NCBI GenBank assembly: GCA_034336665.1
Contig: JAPFBE010000003.1
Location: 64,709,352 to 64,773,351, forward strand
Reading direction: 5' to 3'
Length of the DNA stretch: 64,000 bases
Source of the DNA: Luscinia megarhynchos
Lineage: Eukaryota > Chordata > Aves > Passeriformes > Turdidae
The notes under the pieces: model-generated
What the model was told of the DNA's origin: nothing
The model's input: only the letters and a program-made list of their open reading frames with translations
Databases searched by the model: none
Position numbers and translations under genes: made by a program
Shown: positions 27,427 to 38,200 of the stretch, one piece after another
How the letters are laid out: every line of letters begins with the position of its first letter
Numbering within the stretch: the stretch's first letter is position 1

Positions 27427-27639
27427 ATGGAAGAGCGGGCGCGCACGGGAGGGAGAGAGGGGGAGACAGCGGCGGCGGCGCCGCCCTCTGGAGAGCGCCT
27501 GGGAGAGGCTGGTGTGAAGAGCCGCATTTCAATGAGGGCCGGGCTAATGCAAATCACTGCAACCCGCAGCAGCAGAAGAAAGGCGAAGCAGCTGCAGCCC
27601 GGGCTCCCCAGCAGCGCGCTACAGCCAGGGGAGGCGTAA
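27427..27639 (+). promoter_or_regulatory. Candidate upstream ORF in DCLK1 exon 1
   Basis: If transcription starts upstream of 27427, the first exon contains an ATG at 27427. It opens a 70-residue frame that stops with TAA at 27637-27639, wholly inside exon 1 and before the donor. The frame starts MEERARTGGREGE and is Arg/Ala-rich. Two further in-frame ATGs occur at 27532 and 27547, the second overlapping the octamer motif. No ATG is seen between 27640 and the main start codon in the spliced leader, so an upstream ORF could only act in this part. Whether the transcript includes it depends on the unmapped start site. Confidence 0.3.
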
Positions 27640-27811
27640 CAAAGGCAGCAGAGCCGCTCTCTGCGGCAGCTCCTGCGCCTACAGCCGGGTGGTCGCGGGG
27701 GGAGCGGGAGCCGCCGCTCCTTGGCCGCTTCCCGTTCCGAGCCGCCGCCTTCCCTCCGCGCCCGGCCGGCAGGTCTGAGAGAGGAGGTGCCCGCCAGGCT
27801 GCGGAGAGCAG
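27430..27811 (+). other. DCLK1: DCLK1 noncoding exon 1 (5' UTR), start approximate
   Basis: The 3' end is defined by a strong donor: the exon ends with AG at 27811 and the intron begins GTAAGAGCC at 27812. The 5' end is not visible from sequence; I place it loosely in the CpG island around 27.4-27.5 kb. The reason for calling an exon here is that the first coding exon has an acceptor only 14 nt before its ATG (AG at 30735-30736). The leader must therefore come from an upstream exon, and this is the only CpG-island donor nearby. Known DCLK1 genes likewise have a noncoding first exon followed by a coding exon starting just before the ATG. Joining them gives a leader ending GTTGAACTTCCAAG before the ATG. 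Confidence 0.65.
27547..27554 (+). promoter_or_regulatory. Octamer motif (POU/OCT site)
   Basis: A perfect ATGCAAAT octamer sits in the middle of the CpG island, in an otherwise very GC-rich stretch. POU-domain factors, including neural BRN-type proteins, bind this sequence. Given that DCLK1 is strongly neuronal, a functional site is plausible but is inference from one 8-bp match. Confidence 0.4.
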
Positions 27812-28652
27812 GTAAGAGCCGGGGCCGGGGCTGCCCTGCGCGGGGCTGCGGCGTGCGGGGGCCCGGGGCGCGGTCGCCGGGCGGGCGCGGAGCGGAGCGG
27901 AGGATGCACCTGTGCCCATTGTGCGTGTGCGGCACCGCGGGTGCGCAGCGGGTGCCGGGCTGCGGGAGCGGCCCCGGGGAGCGGGCGCTGCCCTGCCCTG
28001 CCCTGCCGTGCCGTGCCCGGCGGGTCGCGCCGGTGCCTGTGCCACCCCCCCAGAGCGATGGGGTGTTTCCCCTTCTCCCAGCAGAATAAACCCCATCGTT
28101 CCGCGAAGCCGCTGCCGCATGTGTCCGTGTTCCCCCACGGAACCCGCCGCCCTCCCCCGGCGCTCAGTGGTCATCCTGCTGCTTCGTCGCCGTGTGATCG
28201 GCGCTGGGTCACATCGCGGCGTGGTGGGGGCTTGTTTTATCAGCATGTGTGGTTTTTTCCCATGGAAATGCTCACCCACACCTGTATTATAAATAATTCT
28301 TTAACAGATGTTAGGGTGTGAAGTGTTGGCATGGTGGTTTTTCAGGGGCGTGTCTGTTCGTTTTTCCGTATCTGCCTGTATGAGACTATATATTAATACA
28401 CACAAATGGAAACATCAGATCAAATTGTTTAGGATTTCTTTGTCTGCTCTGACCTTGTGGTTTAAACACGCTTTTCTCTACATACCAGGACTGTGGAGCA
28501 AAAGGGGAGCTCTATTTCTGTTTTAAGGACATAGTTGGGAATTACAGACGTTATTGATAAAAGCATAAACGAGGAAGAAAGGACAGTGACTCGCACTTCT
28601 TCCTTCTCTCATCCAAAATTAATAAAGCTGAAAGAATATATCACCGTCTAAA

Positions 28653-28686
28653 CTTTTTTTTAATTTAATTTTTTTTTTTTTTTTTT
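28653..28686. repeat. T-rich tract in intron 1
   Basis: T-runs interrupted by TTTAATTTAA at the left end, followed by G-rich sequence. Simple low-complexity sequence without other features. Confidence 0.85.
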
Positions 28687-29830
28687 GGTGGGGGTTGTGG
28701 TTGTATGTGACATTATTTGAGCAAAGAAAACAGAAGACCTAAGAAAAATCCATTTTTCTTGGCACGGGAATATCTTCAGAGATACAGTTTCTGCATTGAG
28801 CATTCTGGGATTGTTTAAATCTGAATAACAGGTTATCACTGGGATTGGATGTGAATTAAAATAACTGACAAAATTTTTTAAACATGGAAGGAGTGGTGGT
28901 GTGTTCTCAATCCCAAGATGTGGCCACAGTTATATTTTGCATTTAACCTATAGAGAAGCATCAGTGAATTGCCACAGCAAATGTTCTTGTTAATTTCTCT
29001 GAAGTGGGATGTAGCATGCACATAAAAAGCAGAGATTAGTCTTTTTCTTATGTACGTAAGAAAACACACACATATACACTGTACTACGTGTAGGTACTTT
29101 TAAGAAATTTACAAGTATAAATCCTGCATTTATGCATAAGGATATGGTCCTGTGTCAGTGTAACAAAGTCAGTTGTGAGCTGTAACCAAAGTAGGGTACA
29201 TAATTTCCACTAGGGCCCCACATTTGCCTTAGGTGCTTGTGCTAGTCCAGCACATGGACTGCTCTGAGAAGCTGCTGAGCACATCACCTACAGCTTTGCA
29301 GCATCAGGGTCCAGCTGTATGATCATTGGTTTAGTACAAACTTCTGCGAGCCAAAGAGCATCTGTAAATTTTTGTCTATTTCCTCCCACTGTTCTACAGC
29401 TGGTTTGGATACATTTTTTTTCTTAATGGTCACATCATTATGAGTGTTTGAAACAAAGCTAGTGCTTGCTGGTTTTGTCTTTTTATTGGAAATCAATGAG
29501 AGAGGCCACTTCTAAATTAGGTCTATGTATCTGTGCTATAAATAAACTTACAGTGCTTTACTGTTCTGCAGACAACTGCAAATCTAGGTGGCTCCTAAAT
29601 GAAAATGAATATGTTTTGAACATAATGATCTTTTGATTATTCTATTTTTTATTTTTTTGTATCTTCTATTTTTGAAGATTAATTTACACTTTGTATTATT
29701 TAGTCTTGTATTGGCTGTCGAAAAGGAAAAGAAGTATTTGCCTCCTTGATTTTATTTCAGAACATGTGGGCTTCTGTTTAAGTAAACTGTATTGAACAAC
29801 TGGGATTGTTTTGGTCAGGGCTGATGAGTG

Positions 29831-29998
29831 TTTCTCACTGTCAAACATGGGAGACACCAATTGCTAATTTGCTGAATGACGCTGATTTTATCACTCCTTT
29901 AGTGATGGCAAAAGAGGCTGTTTGCCTTAATCAATTAGAATATTAGTCTTAGGATATTAATAATACATCTTACAAGACAGAGCACCGAAGTAGCTTGC
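29831..29998 (+). repeat. Duplicated element, copy A (intron 1)
   Basis: This stretch aligns by eye with 32051-32228 in intron 2. The core at 29887-29906 (TTTATCACTCCTTTAGTGAT) differs from the other copy by one base. It contains the perfect 6-bp inverted repeat ATCACT/AGTGAT around a 5-nt loop. It is followed by a GCAAAAGAGGCTGT block, a TTAATCAAT block, a GAATATTA block and finally AGTAGCTT, each with a counterpart in the same order in copy B. It is not a repeat family I can name. Confidence 0.75.
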
Positions 29999-30736
29999 TC
30001 ACTGAAAAACACTGTCTCCCTCTAATCTATTCTTTCTTTAATTTCATGCCATTTGAGCCCTTCTATTGGTTCAGAGTGTGTGAAGCATTTGTGCAAGGAC
30101 AACTCAAGTAATTTATTACAAAGCTTAGGCTGTGAGGAAACCAACGGTTGGAATATGCAGGTTGTTTTTAACACTGGGATTGACCCACTGTGTGTGATAG
30201 TCCTGATTCTCATTGCCAGCCTGCCAGATCTATTCCTCTGAAAATTTCTTGATTGCTTAGTTGTTGGCAACTGGCAGCCCTTCTGAAACAACACCTCTTG
30301 AGATCACAGTTGGAACCAAGAGTTTAGTGGGGGCAAACAGTCAAGAAGGCAGATGAGACTCAAATAGCACCTGAATATAACATGAGAAAAAGTAGAAAGC
30401 TGATGCATTTGTTCCTTTTTTTCCATTAGGTCAACTTTGTCACCTCATTTTCCGAGATACTGGAATTGAACAAACACTTCTCAGTGTTTGCATATCATTA
30501 GCATTTGGGTTCATGAATGATGTTGTCATGATGGCTAACTTAAGTATAGCTCTTATGGCATGGCAAGAGGCTTATGTGTAAAATGGCCATGTGAATGTAG
30601 CAAGGTTTTATTCAAACATTTTTCTCAACATATAGTCTTCTATAAGAACAACATATAGAGCAGGAAGTCATAAATAGAGCTCCCTTAAAACTCCTAAGTT
30701 TCTTAAGCTTTTTCTCTCCTCCTGTGCATTCTTTAG

Positions 30737-31126
30737 GTTGAACTTCCAAGATGTCCCTCGGGAGAGACATGGAGCTGGAGCATTTTGACGAGCGCGACAA
30801 GGCGCAGCGCTACGGCCGAGGGTCGCGGGTGAACGGCTTGCCCAGCCCTACTCACAGTGCCCACTGCAGCTTCTACCGAACCCGCACTCTGCAGACCCTG
30901 AGCTCGGAGAAGAAAGCCAAGAAAGTCCGTTTCTATCGCAATGGAGACCGCTATTTCAAAGGGATTGTGTACGCCATCTCCCCCGACCGCTTCAGGTCCT
31001 TTGAGGCGCTCCTGGCCGACCTGACCCGAACTCTGTCCGACAACGTGAACCTGCCCCAGGGAGTGAGAACCATCTACACAATCGATGGCTCCAAGAAGAT
31101 TTCCTCCTTGGACCAGCTAGTAGAAG
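30737..31126 (+). CDS. DCLK1: DCLK1 first coding exon (N-terminus and DCX domain 1)
   Basis: This exon encodes the start of doublecortin-like kinase 1, a microtubule-binding protein kinase of developing and adult neurons. It acts in neuronal migration, axon/dendrite growth and cargo transport. The ATG at 30751 has A at -3. The 125 complete codons begin [20 protein letters not shown] and include the conserved [20 protein letters not shown] stretch. DCX domain 1 covers about residues 55-126, with the landmarks [15 protein letters not shown] and [13 protein letters not shown]. The acceptor is at 30735-30736 and the donor GTGAGC begins at 31127, leaving a phase-1 split Gly codon that joins exon 3 exactly. 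DCLK1 rather than DCX or DCLK2 is called from the N-terminal residues and from [14 protein letters not shown] and [10 protein letters not shown]. The only difference I notice from memory of mammalian DCLK1 in the first residues is Leu3 (Phe in mammals). The exon is GC-rich relative to its introns. Confidence 0.97.
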
Positions 31127-31677
31127 GTGAGCAGTAACATCTGGAGGTGTAAAGTTTGAGTCAGCCTTTGTCTAATCTGTTAAGTCTTTCAAAAAGAGGC
31201 AATGGTATTCTTATTGAGGGATTTTCAGTGGTGTGAATGGAATTGTGAATATCTTAAATAATGCCTTGAAATATTGTTGCCTTGCTACTTATTTCCTTCT
31301 TGTTGGACATGTCTAACCTTTTCCTTTGAACACAGTGTTGATAGTCCTAGATCCTGAAGATTGCATCTAATCCTTCTTTTCATAAAGATGCAAGGTCAAG
31401 TACCAATGAGAGTTTAGTGTGTTAAACTTCAAAAGGTTTGTGATGCTAATGAAACCTATGTGAAATTCAGTTCAGATGTTTTTGGTTTTTTAAGTCTGTG
31501 AAGCCTCGTGAAGAGCTTGATCTACTCTCTACGGGTAAATCTGCCTTAAGTAAAGTATTAGCATCTCATTGAGTGGCATAAATGTCCACAACCTGTTAAA
31601 AGCATAATATTGTGGCCATTATTCAGCTGGGGTAGATTGTAAACTTTTTTTCCTCTGTAGTGTATCCCTTTTCCCCA

Positions 31678-31983
31678 ATCACAGAATTGGTACAGTTGAA
31701 AAAGACCTCTTACATCACTGAGTCCAACCATTAACTCGGAACTGCTAAGGCCACCACTAAATCATGTCCCTCAGTGTCACATCTGCACATCTTAAAAACT
31801 TACAGGGATGGCCTGTTCCAGTGACAGCCCTTTCCATGAAGAATTTTTTCCTAATACCCAATCTAGTCCTGCTCTGGCACTAGTCAAGGCCTTTCCTCTT
31901 GTCTTACTGCTTGTTACTTGAGAGGAGAGGACCAACACCCACCTTGCTACAACATCCTTTCAGGTAGTTGTAGAGATCTTATG
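31678..31983 (-). mobile_element. CR1 LINE 3' fragment, antisense, in intron 2
   Basis: The fragment begins with a weak copy of the antisense CR1 tail (ATCACAGAATTGGTACAG) and runs through antisense 3' UTR and ORF2 end. Recognisable pieces are ACTAAATCATGTCCCTCAG (31757-31775), GAAGAATTTTTTCCTAATA (31838-31856) and TTTCAGGTAGTTGTAGAGA (31969-31987 region). It is about 300 bp, moderately diverged, 5'-truncated, and lies opposite to DCLK1 transcription. Confidence 0.88.
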
Positions 31984-32050
31984 TTTTCTTAAATAAAGCT
32001 CATGTACCTGCAGTATAAATCACCACCAGTGATTTGAACTGACAATTCTT

Positions 32051-32228
32051 GGTCACTGTGAAATGTCAGACATGCCAGTCATTAACTTGCCCATTGAGAA
32101 GAAATTTATCACTCCTTCAGTGATAGTTCTATTGCCAAAAGAAGCTGTCAGCATTAATCAATGTGAATATTAAACTTAAAAAATTAATAGTACTTTTCAC
32201 AAGTTTTACTAATAGCTAAAGTAGCTTT
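32051..32228 (+). repeat. Duplicated element, copy B (intron 2)
   Basis: This is the partner of 29831-29998. The core at 32105-32124 (TTTATCACTCCTTCAGTGAT) keeps the ATCACT/AGTGAT inverted repeat. Relative to copy A it has a roughly 9-nt insertion before the GCCAAAAGAAGCTGT block and about 10 extra bases near the end. Similarity outside these limits is not apparent. Both copies have the same orientation and lie on either side of coding exon 2, about 2.2 kb apart. Confidence 0.75.
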
Positions 32229-35200
32229 TCCAATATGAAGTGCTTCTTGACTGCAGTGGGTTTCTAGTGTAAAACACCAGAAAGTACAGAGTGTGAAGGC
32301 ATTGACTATCACATGGCCATAAATGAGAGTGTTTCCTACCTGTGAAGTTTAAATGCAGGTCTTTGATTGTGTTCCAAGAAAATAAAGGTGGAACAATTTG
32401 TTCATTTTTGCTTCCATCCTACCCCTGGCCCCATGGACAAACTGGTAAAGAATGGATAGATAGCCACCAGATAGCAAATTTAGAGTTGTAACAGAGGTTG
32501 TAATTTCTGTGATTTTAATTTTAACACCAGGTGAATATCAACTTGCAATATCAGGATGTAATGAGAGGATCAGAAGAAGGCTAATATGGAAAGAGAAGGA
32601 TAAAAGGGTAATGCCAAGTGCAGCTCCTGATAGAGGAGCATGGCTTTGCATAGCAAGTGTTCAGCCACCATTGGGCTGTCTCCTTTTTGTGTCATAGCAC
32701 AGGAAAGCTTTTTAAATATTGAGAACCTAATATTCTTGATAATCTTCCTTGTGTAAAAAGGAAAGTAGGGGACAACATGAAGGAGCTCCAGAAAGAAAAT
32801 TGAAGAGATGGAATTGTCTGTCTTAGTAACAGGTTTGGGGGTTAGGACCAGAGGTGTAGTGAAATGGAAAGGAAACTGGTCTTAAGAGCAATGTTATCAA
32901 TTTTGGGGGACAGTTAAAACTATATTTGTCAGGACAGGATTTAATTGCTAGAGAAAATCAATTTCTGGGAGGAAAGTCCGATATTAATCAACATCTGTTT
33001 AAAAGTGGTCTTTGTGCATTTGCTTGTTTGATTGGTATGCTCAACAAGAAGCAAGTCTCATTGATGTTAATGTTGATTTGCACAGTCCTTTCACAGCCAG
33101 TCAGAACCAGTTTTGAAAATAAAGAACTGAGTTCAGAAATAATTCCAGCAACCTGTAAGATTGGTTTATTTTGGCATCCTAGTGAAGAATAATACCAGTT
33201 ATTAACCAGTCAGTCAAAATGAATGACAGTGCAAGAGCCTAGGTTCATTTTAAAGAAGGCATTTGGGATTTCTTTTCATCCTGTGGGACTTTATTCCTTA
33301 CCCTTTCAATGAATACATCTTCCCTTCCTGGTTTAGTTCAAGGAGAACAATCTTGTTTTCTTGTCCCATTAAGACTGTGGGATTTGCAGAAGTCAGTCTT
33401 TATGTGGAAGAAGAGAGTACATCCTCATTCTATCTGAAAAGGGGCTTCTATTTATTTGTATAAAACTGCAGGGTGGGTCGTTTCTCTCGCAGAACTTCAC
33501 AGTGGAGCACGGGTTCATATATTATTAGCTCAGTGATGGTTTTTGCATAAGCTCCTTCCACTCTTTACTATACAAATTTATTAGAGTTTGGCTCGTCTGG
33601 TACAGCATTAATTAGCTTGAAGCTGTGCTTTGTGTTTAAATAGCTGGAAAATCACTTGATTTTTGCCTCTTGCCAAATGACATTTGTGCTTCAACTACTG
33701 AAATATGAAGCATTTCTCTCTTCATGGTGAGAGTATTCCCTTCCTGTGTGAATTCAATTAATTTATTGAGACTGTTATGGATTTACATGATGGGGGGAAG
33801 GCATTGATTTGGTGATTGCAACGTAAAGCAAATGTACAAAGCCTTGATTTTTAGAATTGGATTTTGCCTTTATGCCTGTGAGGAAGTTCCTGTACTCTTA
33901 CCTTCCCATGTGATACATAAAGGCAGAGAGGCTCTTGGGGGAAAATGAGACAGCAGCCACTGTCTTTCATCCCAGAGCTAAATACACAGAACTGCATGAA
34001 AGACAGTCCCAAAGGAAAAAGATTGCAAAAGAGCTGTTTTGCTTCAGTTATATTTAGTTTTATTCTGCATACAGTTCAGAGCTGGCATGGCTGTCTGCTG
34101 GTTTTTGTTTTGAGATGCATGAACACGTTTTCTCTTCATTTGAAAGTAATGACATCCCTGGGTGTGGGAGTTTTATGGGTTCTGTGGTTCAATTGATTTT
34201 GGTTTTTTGTTTTTGTCCCCCCCAATCTTTCTGTTTGGTTGTTTTTTGTTTTTCTTAAGATTTACACATGTGAGATTTGTTGGAAGTTGATAACAAGGGG
34301 TACGTACTGCTGTAAAAAGTTTCACATGGTCTGCCACCCTACATGAAGGAAACAATGCAATGGATTCAGGTTCCTGCTTTTTGTCAGCCCCGATCTTAGG
34401 GCCCTCTTACATTTAAAGAATGGATTCTGAATGTGACATGACTTTATTCCCTTGGCGTGATGAGCAATCAAAGCCTGTAGAAAGAATAAAGATGAAGTTG
34501 CTCTTGAAAGCTAATTTTTTTAGCTGTAAAAGAAGCAAAGCCCTTTCCTAAAACTTCCCCAAAACTGTATCAACCTTAAAGCTGAAGGTGGTGGGGTCTT
34601 ACCCCGAAAATAACCAATGAACTTTGCAAACTAACTCTGCAACAAAGAATATTTGCAGTTTTTACTCCTGGGGTCCTGCTATTTGGAGCAAAGACCACAG
34701 AATCAATCCATAGCCAGAACTGCATCCCTTTCTCATTAATTTTTATTATAATATTGCCTCAGAGTTTTGGATATGAATCAGAATTGATTGTTTTAGGTTT
34801 CTACAATACCTACCACAAAGTTAACCCTGGAGCTGAGAGCTGGCAGTCAAAAACCAGCCAAAAACCCCAGACCACAAGGCTGAGAGCATACTGGGAAACA
34901 GTTTTGTCACATGTCAATATTGGGTGCCCTGCCAAGCTGATTCTAAAGGCTTCTATCTGTGTGTGCATGTTTTGTGTAGGCATAATGGCAAAAACAGTTT
35001 TAAGGAATAATCTGAAAAAGAAAAATGAATGCCTCTCAGGGATTATCTCAGAGCTGGAAATCTTGTTGAAGGAGCAGTTTGAAAGGATGCAGATATGCCA
35101 GCTTTAAAACCCAGTAATAGCTGTAACCAGCTAATGGCTCTTGGGAGAGGAGAACCTTGCTGCAGGGCAGAGGAGGATGCTGGGTCACATGAGGACTGTG

Positions 35201-38200
35201 GAAGGCTCTCGTGATGGAGGCAGGCAGATTGTGCTCAGAGCAGCAGAGAAGCTGCCTGCCAGCAGAGGGTTCAAAAAGCAGCCTCTCCTTGCTGAAGTGA
35301 TGGGCTGCAAGTGTTCCTGACTTGTTCTGTGTATGGGTCTTGCTACCCCTATGTCACCTCATTTCTCGTGTCTCAGCTTCTCCCTCTCCTTCCCAGTATT
35401 CCTGCTGCCTTCTTGACTCTGCCAACCTCTCAGGTGGTGTTGGTGAGAAGCTCAGCCAGGCCAGGGTTCAGTGTAGGGATTGATTGACATGGTCTCTGAT
35501 GCTCTCTAGAGCTAATGGCTTTTTTCTTCTCGACCATGCCTACCTCAGCAGCTGGGAATTGATGGGCTAGAGAGATTCATATGCATGTGTAATGTGCTAT
35601 CAAAATAATGATAGTAAAGTATCTGTTTAAATGTTTGTAGAACTGAATCTATGTGGACATTTGTTTGTAGGATTAAATTTACACTGGATATTTACCATGG
35701 ACTTGATCCAGGGCTATCAAATTTAGGGAAACTTGGACTGAATCCTGTGGCAGAAATGGCTGCAATCCTTATATTGTTTAATAAACAAACAGCTGAATGG
35801 TCCTGTTGCATAAAATAGTAGAGGGTTGTTCTGGCACTGTTTATTTGATTATTTTATTCATCCATTAGCCAGTTAATTTTCTTTGTGTCTTGCTTAAGAG
35901 CTTATTAGAAGTCCATGTGGTTTCTTATTCTAGGTGCTTGACATTGTTTTTGGTGGGGTGTTTTTTTAAAGTGTGTACAGTGTCTTATCTTACTTGTAAT
36001 AAGAAAAAATTTGAAAATTTTTGAAATTTGAGGGGGAAGAGGAAGTATTTTTATTTGGCTTTTGATCAGGAAGAAAAGAACTTTTCAGTCTAAACTGAGA
36101 AGAAATAAAGCTTGTGAAAGAAGTCCTTTCAAAGGTCAGTGGAGATCTGATTTAAAGTTTCTGGTGCATCTGATTGCTAGGTGACCATGTGTAGGTCAGA
36201 TTTATTTCCTGTAGAAGCTCCATCTCTTTTGCACTGTTGCATTTTTTTCAGACCCTGCAGAAAGACACGGCAGCAGCAATGTAGTTAAAGTAGGTTATTG
36301 TTCTATTAACTAACACATTTGGGAGCTATCAGGTATCAGTAATTTATTTGATTCAGGTCATCTTCCTTTTGCAATCTGCTCTGTGTGGTGAGGCACAGTC
36401 AGAATTTTTGTCCTTTCTCCTGAGAGATTGAGATTCTGCATTTTGTGTGTATAAAACTAAAGGGTATAAGTGAAAAAAGGCAGGTATGCCTAGGCATGGA
36501 GTGCTGGGAGTGTTAGTCCCTTCCCCATCTTCTTATTATATTTCTTGCACTCTCTGTTGGGGAAATAGATCCCAATAAATCACTGCTAGTTAATAAATTA
36601 ACTTTACATTCCTACTACGTGCTGTACTCCAAGGAATCAACACTGTATTCCATAAATTGGTGAGTCCTGACCTCCACAAAGGTCACTCTCTGCTTGTGTG
36701 GTTTAAACAGGTTCTCTCTTCCTTCTCCAGGGTTTCCACCTAAGATCAGCTGGCTTCCTCATTTAGGCCAAGTCACCTTAAGCACAGAAAAGCAGCACAA
36801 GAAATGGTTTTGGAGAGATGATGCCTTGGTCATTCTTATAGGGAGAATATCAGCAAGCTGAAGAAGACAAACTAACTGATAATATAAATGTGGAAAACAG
36901 GGAGACACTTATATCATGAAAGCTCCAGTACTTACATGCAGTGATTCAATGTCTCCTTTGCAAGCACTTTGTGCACACAGATTTTATTTTAAAAAATATT
37001 CGTTGAGTGGAGCATGTCTTGAAATTCTGCCATGACCTTTAAGAACTATCATCCAATCTCTGATAGGTCAGCTGCATTGGATTTTGACAGATGTGTAACT
37101 GCAGGTAGCAGGTTGGTTTGTTTGTTTGTTTTTAAGCATAAACAATGTTTTGGGATCTGCCCTTCTACATGATTAGCTTTCTGATTAATTTCTCAATGCT
37201 AAGATTTATTTTATTGTTCCATGTGAATGAGAAAATAAATCCTGAAGTGTTGAGCATTTATACAAATTAGATTGTAGAGTTACTTTTTTTTAAACTGACC
37301 AACAAGTGCTGTTCATTGTTTCTGAAAGGTTCCCCTGGTTTAATTTGCACTGTTGCTGTGAAGAGGCTCTCAGGAAAGGAATACTTTTTTAAGGTGTAGC
37401 AATCTTTTTAGATGCCAGATTTCCCAAAGCAGCTGGGTGTTCCCCTTTTCTTTTCCTAATGGCTATTGATACTGTGATCAAGAGTCAAAATTCCACTAGT
37501 GACGTGTGAAACAATTGCTCCCCTCTCCTGGGAGCTGCAATCAAATTGACGCTTTTAAATGGGCTGCGTTGCCTGTGCCCTTTGATTCTTTGAAGAAACT
37601 GAATTAAGCATTCTCAACATTTGTTCTGTTAGGAATCTAGTGCCTGGAGATTGAGTAATTGGCAGATGGAAGAAGAAAATAACAAAGCTGATGATGAGGA
37701 AGCAATATCAAAAGCAGGAGATGGATTTATTGGACTTTTAAGTCATGCCCCTTGTAAAACTTCTTTATAGTCTTCTCTCCTGAAGGTACTGGTGAAAAAA
37801 AAAGAATTAAAATCTAGGTGAAGACATTTTGTCCTTTTCTTTGAGATTTCCTCTGCACACAAACACCAGAGGTGCTAGAGATTTTTATTCTTACAGGCCT
37901 GACCCTTAGGAGCAGCATGCATGAAAATTTTATTCCCTGGCTAACATCTAAAACAGCTTTAAATAACAATGTTATGGGAGAAGTGTCTGTATTTCTGTTA
38001 ATCTATATAAAATAGTTCTCACGAAAGAGACTTCATCTTAGAAGGCCTTGGATTCTGCACCTCCAAGGTGTTCTGTAGCTAAATATGAGCCTCTTGAAGG
38101 GAAAAAAAAATTGGTGTAAGTATTATATTGATGTAATAGGATACTGTTGAAAAAGAGGAGAGGGCAAAAATGCTTATGTTCAAACAATCCCAAACCTTCA

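Larger units (their letters stand above)
26881..28220 (+). promoter_or_regulatory. DCLK1: CpG island and TATA-less promoter region of DCLK1
   Basis: Base composition switches abruptly to GC-rich, CpG-dense sequence at about 26.88 kb and returns to AT-rich after about 28.2 kb. This is the only such island in the window, and it overlaps the inferred noncoding first exon of DCLK1, which ends at the splice donor after 27811. I see no TATA box at a plausible distance. Several GGGCGG-type boxes and GCG triplet runs (27469-27482) fit a dispersed-start CpG promoter. The island includes the 20-bp minisatellite at its upstream edge and a G-tract cluster just past the donor. Overlapping long frames on both strands are composition artefacts. 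Confidence 0.85.
27812..30736 (+). other. DCLK1: DCLK1 intron 1
   Basis: The intron is bounded by donor GTAAGAG at 27812 and acceptor TTCTTTAG ending 30736, with a pyrimidine-rich tract before it (about 30710-30734). Its length is 2925 bp. It begins in the CpG island with G-tracts at 27821-27868, then becomes AT-rich. It contains a poly-T/TTTAA tract at 28653-28686 and copy A of a duplicated element at 29831-29998. No coding exon was recognised inside it. Confidence 0.7.

Noticed and set aside
27174..27815. 213-codon plus-strand frame covering the promoter and exon 1
   Set aside because: It starts inside the minisatellite, runs through the splice donor and has no recognisable similarity. The true DCLK1 start codon is at 30751.
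27081..27935. 284-codon minus-strand open frame across the minisatellite and CpG island
   Set aside because: The 20-bp repeat has no stops in any minus-strand frame and the rest is GC-rich. The translation is low-complexity Pro/Arg/Ser and overlaps several other open frames, so it is a composition artefact.
27554..28279. 241-codon minus-strand frame in the CpG island, possible divergent gene
   Set aside because: Arg/Ala/Pro-rich without recognisable domains, with no splice context; the plus strand is equally open. A divergent noncoding transcript is possible but not supported by sequence.
34754..35107. 117-codon plus-strand frame in intron 2
   Set aside because: No recognisable domain and no flanking splice signals in phase with DCLK1; consistent with chance.
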